Shown piece by piece: positions 20,552 to 30,342 of a DNA stretch of 64,000 bases (its first letter is position 1; each line of letters starts with the position of its first letter). The translations under genes were made by a program, and so were the position numbers. Below the pieces are notes generated by a model. It was not told the origin of the DNA. It was given only the letters and a program-made list of their open reading frames with translations, and did no database searches. Source of the stretch: Phialocephala subalpina (Eukaryota; Ascomycota; Leotiomycetes; Helotiales; Mollisiaceae); contig FJOG01000042.1 in the NCBI GenBank assembly GCA_900073065.1, positions 124,001-188,000 of the forward strand, written 5' to 3'.

Positions 20552-21748
20552 CAGTAAGTCGGCTGGCAGAATACCCCTCCGGCGCCCAAACAGGTTTGAA
20601 GTCAAACCCAAAAGCCACGCATCGGCATCTCACCGCTCGCTCGAAACATGCTTACACGATTCACGGTAAGCAAATGATGCGGTGCTTAGAAAACCTGTCT
20701 CAGATCATGGTGAGGCGGTAAGTGGGGCCATGGGAATTTGTGATGGATTGGAAATCTTTCACCACGCTATCGGAGAAATCTCGACGAGAAGTTCCGAGGC
20801 TGGGGTCACGTGGACGGGGCGACTGCGTCTCGCAGTGATAAGAGCCAATGAGAAGGACTTGGGTACGGGGGAATGTTTGAAGGGAGATGCAGGAGGGAAG
20901 ATAAGCTTTTCGGAGGGGAACGAGATACGAGGAGGTGTGGAGGGGTAGTTTGGATTGGAGGTTGCTTGCGAGGATGAGGACGAGGACTTGGTCAAAACGT
21001 GGGCTTTGAATTAGAATATTACTCCGTACTTTGAATGCAGAGGTGATTGACAGCCAATCCAGACTTCTTTGGTTGAATTGGGGGAAATTGTATGACGGAG
21101 AAGTGTTGAAGGGTATCGGATTTTAGGTGTTATGCTTGAGGTATGTTTCGATTGGAGATGCTTGCGAGGGGACGAGAGCGAGGTTGAGAAGGAATGCCAT
21201 CTTGAAATTACAGTATCTACGTAAAGAGGTGAGAACTAACCTTGTCTTCTCGCAGCTTCGTTTTTTGCTTGGGAGTGATCCCGATTTCATGTACTACATT
21301 CTCTTGTCTCAATCGTTAGTTGGACTTGCATCCGAGAGAGCTCGAAGAGCTTGGGGTCTAAAGATACATATCCCAAACCCCGCTATGATTGACAATCAAT
21401 CACCTCAGATTTCGCAGCTTCACGTCAAAGCCGTCATGAAAAACAAGGAAGATATTTCTTATCTTTAATTTTGGTCTGGCTAGTCCTTGCTATGTACTCA
21501 TTCAAGACTCGACTCAGTCAATAGGAACCTAGCAAGAACTCCCTAGTCTACCATGCACCGATCAACAATTGCTTGTTTGGTTTTCCCTCATATATGTGTG
21601 TGCCGATTCTATACGCCGGTAATGCCCTTCAACTCCGTCCAACGCCATGCCATAACCAAAATTGTACATGAAAGTGTTAATATGGACAAGAAATCCTACT
21701 TTCATCCAGATGCACCTCGCTCCTCAGTATGCCTCCTTGATAGTCGGC
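20552..21748. other. Intergenic stretch between nitroreductase and reductase genes
   Basis: About 1.2 kb with no supported gene. Two similar purine-rich segments, near 20951 and 21149 (both with GATTGGAG...GCTTGCGAGG), hint at an old short duplication. Open frames here lack motifs. Confidence 0.35.
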
Positions 21749-23638
21749 CTACCAAGTCTCAGCAATATACTGCCCCGCCTCCCCCTTCAACTTCCAAAAC
21801 TTATGTGCCTCCTCCCGCCCAAGATTCCCCTTCCGCATCGCAACATCAACCAACGCCTCCTCCACGCCCTCCCCCATCCCCTTACTACTCCCACAAACAA
21901 ACACTCTCCCATCAAGACTATTAATAATGAACCAAACCAGATCTGCCTGTGCTTTAACTTCATCTTGGACATATTTGCCTTTCCCACTGTTCTTTCGGGA
22001 TTGAACTACTTTCTTGACTTCGCTTTCGTGGACGCCCCATTCGCCGGAATAGAGCTCGTCGAGGAGGGAATCGCGAACTCCTTGCAGGACCCAGACTTTG
22101 TTGGCGCAGTTGGCGTTGCGGAGACGGCGTTGCACAAAGCCTCTGAATGGGGCTACGCCTACACCAGCTCCGATGAGGAGCATAGGGCCATCGGAGACGA
22201 ACTCTCGAGCGAGGGGATTGGCCATTAGTCCTTTGAACATGGGGATTCTCAGGTCGATTTTCTCGCCCTTAGCTTCGGCTTCGATGTATTTCCTTGCTTG
22301 GCGTTCGAAGAATCCGGATCCAACACCGGTTCGTGGGCCGCCGCGCCAGTTGGGTGTTTCGTGGACGGTGACGGCGATTTCGATGAGGCGGGAACAACCT
22401 GCTGCTGGGACGCAGGATTCGTGAGGGTCGTTGGACATGCTGTAGAACCGTGGCATGAGAGGAGAGAGGTTGGCGAGGAGGTGGTCGAGGGGTGGCTTTG
22501 AGGAGGGGAAGGCGTAGAGGAGTTGGTTCATTGTGACGTGCGGTCCGGTTCTGAAGTCGCAGAATACACCTTGTCCTTCTCCTGAGCACAAGAACATCAG
22601 GACTTTCTTCTCGTTCGGGTCGGTGGCGTATTCGGCGAGAAGACGGAGGAGGGGCTTGGTCGGGGGGTAGGATTGGATATCGGAGCACCAGGTGAGGAGT
22701 GCTCGACGCGTTGTGACCAATTCTCTAGGCTTCTCATCGCCCCAAACTGTAGGCCAGCGTCCACCATCTGTCCTGAGAAGAACATCGCGGTCGCGTAGAT
22801 ATCGTGGGACGAGTAGCAGATCTAGGAGCTCGTCGACTACTGATGCCTCGTTAGGAGCAGAAACACCGATTGCCCCACCCACTTTGAAGTCCACGCCCAA
22901 TTCTTCGGGATAGTCGGTGACGTCAAGGTCGAAATGGAATGTCCTCTTCTCAGCACCCGGTCTCGTAAGCTCGCGTGCAGAGAAGACCTTCGCAGAGTAT
23001 ACATTGTAAGGAGGATGAGGTTGAACGAAGTTAGGGGGGTGGATTGTGGTGTCGATTTCGTGATGCTCGCTCGTAGGGTGGGGTGTGAAGTCAATTGAAT
23101 CGGTGCTCGCATTCTCCTTCGCAAACTCCTCAACTGTATCCTCCTTCGTCTCGCCCATAGAAATCGCAGAATCGGTAGGAGAAGCAATCGTAGTCCCCTT
23201 CTTGATCTGCTCTAAGTGTACCGTCTTCGGGGGCAGTTCCGGAACACCAGACAGCGTCGTCGGAATTGGCCCAATATTCAATTGCAACGCCCGATACGCG
23301 TCATTGTCTGGCAGAGGCACTCTCTCAAATGTAAGGCCGTCGCTCTTCGTGATTGCCATGCAGCATCCTCCTCCGCAGCATTTCTCAATCAACTTTGTGC
23401 CGGGCTCGCCAATGAGTCTCTGGACATCGGCGGCATTCTGGGAGATGAGTTTCGTGGATGCGCGACGCCGTCGAGGTGGTTCTTCGATTTCGTCGGCGGA
23501 GGAAGAGGAGGAGTAGGTTAGAGAGGGGACGGAGGATCGTGGAGAAGGCTCTGCGGGGATGCAGTGCGAGGTGGTGGTTGTGCGGATAGCGGCTGGTCTC
23601 GACATGGTGATGATGGGTAGGATTGATCGTCGAAGCAT
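21749..23638 (-). CDS. FAD/NADPH reductase (diflavin-reductase-like, FMN domain absent) with CCGGGCC motif
   Basis: A single-exon 629-aa protein. The C-terminal about 420 residues are the FAD and NADPH modules of the cytochrome P450 / sulfite reductase family: the FAD-binding 'PRFYSMSNDP' (RxYSxxS), a long FAD-side insert starting 'YNVYSAKVFSARELT', the pyrophosphate loop 'IGAGVGVAPFRGFVQRR', 'VFVCGSSKGMGEGV', and a terminal Trp that could stack on FAD. The FMN flavodoxin domain found in the full enzymes is missing. In its place is a Ser/Arg-rich N-terminus with four clustered cysteines (Cys87, 88, 92, 93: KCCGGGCCM). The electron acceptor is unknown; the Cys motif suggests metal or thiol chemistry. 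The start at 23638 or the Met at 23605 are both possible. Four iron-GATA-type sites lie 0.9-1.75 kb upstream. Confidence 0.85.
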   Translation of the reverse strand: MLRRSILPIITMSRPAAIRTTTTSHCIPAEPSPRSSVPSLTYSSSSSADEIEEPPRRRRASTKLISQNAADVQRLIGEPGTKLIEKCCGGGCCMAITKSDGLTFERVPLPDNDAYRALQLNIGPIPTTLSGVPELPPKTVHLEQIKKGTTIASPTDSAISMGETKEDTVEEFAKENASTDSIDFTPHPTSEHHEIDTTIHPPNFVQPHPPYNVYSAKVFSARELTRPGAEKRTFHFDLDVTDYPEELGVDFKVGGAIGVSAPNEASVVDELLDLLLVPRYLRDRDVLLRTDGGRWPTVWGDEKPRELVTTRRALLTWCSDIQSYPPTKPLLRLLAEYATDPNEKKVLMFLCSGEGQGVFCDFRTGPHVTMNQLLYAFPSSKPPLDHLLANLSPLMPRFYSMSNDPHESCVPAAGCSRLIEIAVTVHETPNWRGGPRTGVGSGFFERQARKYIEAEAKGEKIDLRIPMFKGLMANPLAREFVSDGPMLLIGAGVGVAPFRGFVQRRLRNANCANKVWVLQGVRDSLLDELYSGEWGVHESEVKKVVQSRKNSGKGKYVQDEVKAQADLVWFIINSLDGRVFVCGSSKGMGEGVEEALVDVAMRKGNLGREEAHKFWKLKGEAGQYIAETW

Positions 23639-25785
23639 GTACGAGTATGAAAAGTACGAGAAGAAATCGACGAAGACAATTGTTGTTATTGCATCGAATT
23701 GTATGTGATTGCTGTTTGTGTCGTCGACACTGGTGGTGCGTAGGAGAAAGGTCGAAATGGAAAAAGTCAGCGATGACAGGAGTATTATGCAAGTGGCGGA
23801 TCTTTTGACTTTCTGTCTTCAGCGAAAATCGGCGCAAGCCGTTAATTTTTGGGTCGCAGCCGAGGAGCTGGTTGAACCGGGATGCGCTGCCCCTCTCACC
23901 AAATTTCCGCTGGGGAAGGACAGCCAAGAACTCGAACACGACACAACGACGCGGCTCTGAGGAACGGAGAAATTGAAGATGCGTAGCTATTGCCTATGAA
24001 TAGCCTACAATAATAGGAGTTGCAATTTCTCCTTTTCATAGAGCTCAAAAGCTTCTTGTAATTGTCCACCTTCAATTACGTAGCCCCCCATCATCGCTAA
24101 GATCATTCCTAGAAATAGCGGTTTGATCACCACCATGATGCCCTCACTTTAATTCACCCAAGCAAAATCCATCGCGAGGAAATCCCCCACTCCGCAGCCT
24201 GAATTCCCCAGCTTGTTCGGAAATAAAAATCTTCCAGTAAATCGAGACCACGAACCACACCACCATGACCACATCTCAGCCAAACATCGCGCAATATAAT
24301 TTTCGCATCCCTCTTCTACCCGTCTTCGATCCGGATATCTCTGCCGATTGAGAGATTACGGCTCAACCAACTTCCTTTCACATGCCGTTCAGAGTTCCCC
24401 TGAGCAGGATGAGCGAACAGGCTGCGCCCATCCGAACTTCGTACCACGACTTGTATTCGTCCACTGTTTCATGAAACCATCCTGTCCTGGTTGTCCATGT
24501 CCACCCCCAAGGATCATCGAGGTCTTACAGGGATATCATACCCGATATTTCAGTGGCGCAGACGCACAAATCTTATCTGATGATCTGATCTCTGTCCCAC
24601 TTCCATCTACCCAACCATCTCAAGCCCCCCTTTTCCTTCTCCTGGTGCACCGACAACGGCGACGTTGCATCTTTAGGGCAAGAGGGAAAATGGGATATGC
24701 ATGCAGAGATGACTATTGCCCTTTGTTTGTTTTGCTTCTGCCAAAGTGGGAGGTGCAGGAGTCCAGATGTTGGAGCGGGGAGATGCGATGGCGTCTCGGC
24801 CGGGTAGTGGGGCGGCAGAAAAGTGGGAGAAAGTGTTTCCGCTGTGTTCCGCTCGATGCCGGGTTTCCTTCCCTCCCTTCTTCTCGCTTTCATCCTCCCA
24901 ACCGCATCTCCTACCGAACCGATTTCTTCGCAAGCAAAAGTTTGACGCAAGGAGTGTTACGGAGAGAATTGATGCTTGGAAACAGCCAAGAAGCTTGAAT
25001 GGATGAAAGAGACGGAATTGGGAGTTCGTTCCGGTTGGGACGGTTGCGCAGCCGAAATCTTATCAGATCATCTAGATCCCTGTCTTTTGTCTCCTTTTTC
25101 CTTTTTGGGATCATTCTTTGCGTGTTTGGGGGCTGGAAATCCTTGTTTTCCGGTGAGACATTTACGAGGGAATCTTATCAGATCTTCCCAACGAATCACT
25201 TCATCCCAGCCCGGAGCTCGTGGGAGAGTTTCCATCCAATAATTCTGGGTACCAAGGAAGGAGATTCTTGCTTTTAGGAATGGCGGTTGAGTCAGATGAG
25301 GAAACTTGGTTCCAATGGTATGAGGTCCCGGCAGGATGCCAAGCAATCGTTAGTTGGGTGTTTTGAGGTGAAAATCTTATCTGATCTTCGGATAGAATGG
25401 ATGAGGGAAAAGGGGCTTGCACGTGCGAGTCTGAGAGCTGAGCGGTGAGATGAGTCATGACTGGAAGCTGGGATGAGGGTTTGGCTTTGGGTGGGAGGTT
25501 TAATTGTTCTTGAGTTGAAGGGACACTGTGTGCTTTGGAAGACTCCGATTTCGGGATTAGATGCAGGTAAGAGATGATGTGTATGGACCACGTGATTGAT
25601 ATTAATACTTAGAAGTCGCGCTCCTCGAAATCATGACTCCAATCATGTATTGGCGCCTTCCCTGAACCCATTCATAAGTTCACCTCTGCCATGACGCCTG
25701 CCTTGAGCATCTAATCCCGTTCTGCCATGAACTCCATCGAGTGTACGCCTCAGAGTCCTCCCTTAACTCGAACAAGGTGAAATAC
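23639..25785. other. Long intergenic region upstream of the reductase
   Basis: 2.1 kb with no supported protein gene, containing the GATA-site cluster. The open frame at 24348-24998 (plus) is Cys/Arg/Pro-rich with no motif and crosses one GATA site, so I read it as chance. A non-coding transcript cannot be excluded. Confidence 0.45.
24573..25385 (-). promoter_or_regulatory. Cluster of four SreA/Sre1-type iron GATA-factor sites
   Basis: TTATCWGAT, the reverse complement of the ATCWGATAA element bound by fungal siderophore-regulating GATA factors (SreA, SRE, Sre1), occurs at 24573-24581, 25060-25068, 25175-25183 and 25377-25385. All four are in the same orientation and share an AATC 5' extension (AATCTTATCWGAT). 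Three of the four also match the 10-mer form GATCWGATAA. By simple base odds about 0.01 such site is expected in 813 bp. The only gene whose upstream side faces the cluster is the reductase starting at 23638. Factor binding is inference from the consensus. Confidence 0.7.
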
Positions 25786-26803
25786 CTACTTCTCCGCAGC
25801 CTCCTCGTGTACCTCCTTGTCCCCCTCTCCGGTCAGGGTGCAAGGTTCGTCCGCAATATGCTGATGGAAGGTGCATCGACTCAGTGTCCTTGGTTCCGGG
25901 GCTCGTTCCTGGTGGGGATGCTTTTGGACAAGTTCCAGATACTCAAGCGTTAAGGTTGGGTTGTCTGCCATGACCTGGTTAAGTTCTGTAGCTGGCCATA
26001 TTTGGAGATTTCTCTCGGTCTGCTCGAGTCCATGTAAGATGTAATGAAGACAGTATGCGGCATACTTCCGGAACGCCATATGGTCTGACAATTTGGTGTA
26101 AAATAAGTCAAGATGGGGTGATCCAGGAAGAAACCTCAATTCCGCTTGCAAATCGATGTATTCGGAAGCAATTTTGTCCATCAACCAGACCAACGACAGT
26201 TTGTCGGCTAGGACGTACAAATTCAGGATTGCTCTGGTTGCAGCGAGCTTCTCTCCGCTCTTGTCGAACCATTCAATCTTGGGTATGACACCAGTATAAA
26301 CCCACAGTAGCAATCTGTCGAACGAAGCTGGGTCATCATCCTCGAGTGTGACTTTCTTCTCGATGGACTCTTTCCAGCCTCCTTCAAAAATCTTCTGGAA
26401 GTATGGTACCTTGTCGCAGAGCCGTTTCTGGTAAACTCGAAAGAGGCGCTGATTGGGGCCTTTACCGACATTGATCTCGACAATTTCAGTCCCCATCATG
26501 CTTTGGAGAGTTAGCTGTGGTATTCATAAGGTTTGGGGGCTAGGAGCTTTAGTGCACCTTGGCCAGGAGCCGTGGGATTGACACTTACTCAAGGAATGGA
26601 AGCGCAATTGCACGATCATCGGGGCATGCTTTCTTCGCTGCGGTGCCATCGTCTCCAGGGGATTCGAGAGCGCGTTTGTTCGAAATCGATGTGGCACTTT
26701 GTGAGTTCGACGGGGTATTGTTCGAGGTTGATGCTCCATTGTTCGAGTTCGACGCGATACGTGCCGGACTACGACGCGTTGGAGAAGAGGACATTGCGAC
26801 CAA
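25786..26803 (-). CDS. BTB/POZ domain protein
   Basis: Two exons: 26803-26589 and 26500-25786, intron 26588-26501 (GTAAGT...CTAAC...AAAG), total 309 aa. Exon 1 encodes about 70 Ser/Asn/Thr-rich residues with a basic stretch ('ISNKRALESPGDDGTAAKK') that could be a nuclear signal. Exon 2 carries a BTB domain: 'EIVEINVGKGPNQRLFRVYQ', 'VPYFQKIFEGGWKESIEKKV', 'FDRLLLWVYTGVIP', 'LYVLADKLSLVWLMDKI'. No Kelch, zinc finger or MATH domain follows, as in the many short fungal BTB proteins. BTB domains dimerise and can recruit Cul3 ligases; no partner is indicated here. Confidence 0.85.
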
Positions 26804-27067
26804 ATTGGGGGCGATTGTCTGAATAGAGTCTCTGGATGACGATGAAAAGCCGGCGCTGTGACCCTAGATGTGGAAACGGTCCCGTTTCAACGCGCAAGAA
26901 AGAACGACGTGCCACTTTTAGCGTGCCGTGGCTCGTGTGCACGTGACTATGTCCCACCAAACCCCCTGCAGACGTCAACTCGAGACTTTAGACTTTGTTC
27001 ACGAGCGTTTTGCTTAATTTTATTCATTGGGCTATTGAGATTGCTGCATAAATCGACAGCCAGTTTC

Positions 27068-28997
27068 TCATTCTCCCTTCTCCTCCGGAGCAACACCCTG
27101 ACCAAGCAAGCCCACCAAATGCACCATAATGACCCCCACAATCCCCTCCAACACCAGATGCTCAATCCCCTCCCAAACACCCCATTTCCCACCTCTCCTC
27201 AATTTCCCTAGAAATGTCTCCTTTCCCACCTCCCTAACATCTCCTTCGGGTCCAAAAACTAAAACCCCCTCGTTGCCCAATTCCTTCCCTCCGTTCGCAA
27301 ACCCAATCCAAGCATCCTGCACCTCTCTCTGCATTGTTCTTTCCGTCTCGGGACTTTCGCAGCCATCAAAAATCCCCGAATCGCCATGCAGATAAGCAAG
27401 ATCGAGAGAGTGAGATGGGACGGCGTGAAATGGGCCAGTGAAGGGCTGGAGTTGGTTGAATGTGTATTCCTTAACGTTTATACCCTGTTCTTTTGCAAAG
27501 GTGCTGAAGCGTTCTTGGTCGCGGTACCAGCATAAATCTTCAACAATCTCTAGTAGTCTGTCTGCTACCACTTCTCCTTCCATACCCTCATTAATTCCAT
27601 ATTCCCCGACAATCTCCCCAGCCTTCGGCTCCCCGAGAACGGATGAGAGAGAAGCGACGAGAGAGGATGTCGGAGGTCGAGGATCGGATTTAGGAGCGCC
27701 AGAAACGACCATTTTCACAACACTCGCTTCGTTCCCCGTACATCCAAGCAACAACTTCCCGCGCTGACCACCCATGCTTTTAATCCCCTCCTTCCAATTC
27801 TCAAGAAAGAAAACATCATCGATGATAGGTACGTGTCCGAATCCATTCCTAGGATCACTCTTCTGAAACGCCTTTATCAATTCTCTCCAATCCACTTCCT
27901 CAATTTCTTTCGCTGTGCTGATGTTCAACGCTTCTTTGGTGGAATTGTAGAGAGAGGAAGCGGTAGATAATGGGAGGGGAGTAGCGAAGAGCGGAGCACC
28001 GAGGATTTGGCTTTGCATTATTGCGCGATGGAAGGGGATTGGGAAAGAGGAGGAGGAATGGAGTTGTGCGGCGATGGCGTTGGAGCCGTGGGATTCGCCG
28101 TATACGGTGATTTGGTGGGGGGAGCCGCCGAAGGGGGTTATGTGTTGGGAAAGCCAGGTTAGGGCTCTGTGCTTGGGTTTGTTAGCGATGTTGGAAACCA
28201 AGTGGAGGAGAACGAGAGGAGGGGATGGAGAGGTAAAGAGGGAGGGGAGAAGTACGATATCTCGCGGTGCTGGGAGTGTTCGTTAGTTTGAGGTTTGCGA
28301 CAGGTAGATGTGGAGGGGAAGGTACCAAAGTTCGCGGTGTTGTCTTTCCCGTTGGCTTCTCCTAGCTCTGAGGAGCCCATGTATCCAAATACTCCCAATC
28401 GGTAACTGTTTCCACATCAGTCTTAGAATTCTCATCCCCATATCCTTCCACATCGCCAAGAAAACTTACTTAATAGCAACCATAACAACCGGCTTTCCAA
28501 TCTCCACACTCCTCTTCACGATAGCTCCCCCATCACACCACCAGTCCGAATTACTCCCCGAGAACCCACCTCCACCATGAACATAAACCAATACAGGCAA
28601 ATCATCTCCTGATTTGGCTTCAGCGGGAGTAGTAATGTTGAGATTCAGGCAGTTGAATTCGTCGAAGATGTCTGGAGCGTGGGAGACGGTGGTGATGGTG
28701 GGAGGAAGACCGATGAGGCAGTCTTCCATTCGGAGGGGAAAGATGGTTTGTGGGCATTTTGGCCTGAAAGGTTAGAGGATTCATGGGAAGAAGGGAGGTG
28801 GGGAGATACCCGAAAGCAGTAGCGTCGTAAACAGGAGGAAAGCTTGAATTAAGAGTCGATTGTCTGAAACGAGCAGGGATGTTCGCGTATTTGATGCCTC
28901 TAAACTGCCATATCTCATTCTCAGAAGTAGATGTAGCGTGCCTGATGCCTTTGAACGTAGTATTCAAATTTGAATGCTGGATGATTGGGTCGGCCAT
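27068..28997 (-). CDS. Type B carboxylesterase
   Basis: Exons include 28997-28810, 28764-28470, 28405-28326 and a long last exon from about 28.2 kb down to 27068. The exact join around 28150-28300 is unclear. Family marks are 'IWQFRGIKYANIPARF', 'CLNLNITTP', the oxyanion-hole segment 'VLVYVHGGGGFSGSNSDW', 'YRLGVFGY', and the nucleophile elbow 'ITVYGESHGSNAIAAQL' (GESxGS). Acid and His candidates lie in 'LLLGCTGNEAS' and 'PFHAVPSHSLDLAYLHGD'. No signal peptide is visible, which points to an intracellular enzyme. It would hydrolyse carboxyl esters, substrate unknown. Confidence 0.9.
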
Positions 28998-30342
28998 AGT
29001 TGAATGTAAAGAAGTCTCTCCGGACTCGAAACTTTTCGGACACAAGAGAAAGAGAGTGATGAGAATATCTATATCGCTGAGATGGAAAGGAGACATGGAT
29101 GCTTATCAATTTCATTAGATTGATTGATTACTTTTGGGAACGCGCAGCATCTGCAATATAGGGAACACAAGAAGCACGGATGACGTGAGGAGATGAATGT
29201 TGGTGTTGGCTACCCGTTTCGGGTATTTGCAGCAACCAACGGCGGGAAGCTGAGATGCTGCATGGGCATTTTGAAAAAGGGCTGAATGTGATGATTTTCG
29301 CGACGGCCGACTTTAAGTTCAATGAGAGAGACAGCCGGACTATTGAAGCTCACATAAGCTTATACTTAGCAGATGAAACTTCAAGCTAGAAGCGGGAGGA
29401 TGGAGGCGTCGATACCGCGCGGGGTTGAAGATGCAGGTTGGAACCACGCTGATTGGAAGGCAACAGTGAAAGCGGAAAATGCAAACTTTGCATGGGAAAA
29501 CCTGGACAGTGCATCAATTGGCAGCGCCGCGTATCTGCATTACTTGGTATACGATCTCGCAAGTCTTGCTCACATAGCGAGGTACCATGAAACGAGTAGC
29601 GGACAAATTTCAAACGACGAAAGCAGGGTCACTATCATTTGACACCTAGGATTTTTTTTTGGTGGACGTGATGTCTTTGTAAAAAGATGCTTCTTACAAT
29701 GTCTTTCGGTGTGTGGGACTTGCAAGTCGGAAGTATCAAAGCTCTTCGAATGCAGAGTCAGTCGACAAAAATTTGTGCATTGCGGAATGGTATCTGCAGG
29801 CCCGAAAGTGGCTGTACATGACGTTTATTTCGACTCGAAATGCCATAGTCGGCGAAGACAAAGGGATCCCACAGAAGCCTCTGAGCCCTGATTGTCCCGG
29901 TCAGCCTTAGAATTCGTGGGGTTTAGAGTAGCTTGTCGCTGCTGTCGCAATTCGGAAGGTAAGATTTTCAACAAGTAGTGACCCAAGGTTACCGTCGTTG
30001 TCGAGATATTTTGGGCGACTCAGAGGTCAAGTCGCTGCATCGCATCACGGTAAATGTGTAGCATATTGGTAAAACCAGCTGGGCGATTTTCATTCAGAGA
30101 CACACGTTCTGTTGTTGACAATTCTCAGCTGTCGCTGGTCAGTCTTGAAGATGTGGCTGCTGTGGATGGACCCTCACTGGACAGTCTCGTCGAGGCAAAC
30201 CGCTCAGGCTTTTCGTACGAAAGCCACACCGGAGACAACTCAGAGCCTGACATTATGAGTCATGACCCATCATTCAGTTTTCAGGAAATATATCCTCGAA
30301 AGTTGGTTGATGATTTGGACAATGTCGTGAGAAGATGAGAAG
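28998..30342. other. Intergenic region upstream of two divergent genes
   Basis: 1.35 kb between the carboxylesterase start (minus) and the NACHT-ankyrin gene start (plus). Open frames at 29373-29642 and 30054-30338 (plus) lack motifs. The second ends just before the chosen start and could belong to the 5' leader or a missed upstream exon. No repeat was seen. Confidence 0.4.

Noticed and set aside
24348..24998. 216-codon plus-strand open frame upstream of the reductase
   Set aside because: Chance frame; Cys/Arg/Pro-rich, no motif, overlapping minus-strand frames of equal quality, and it spans a GATA site.
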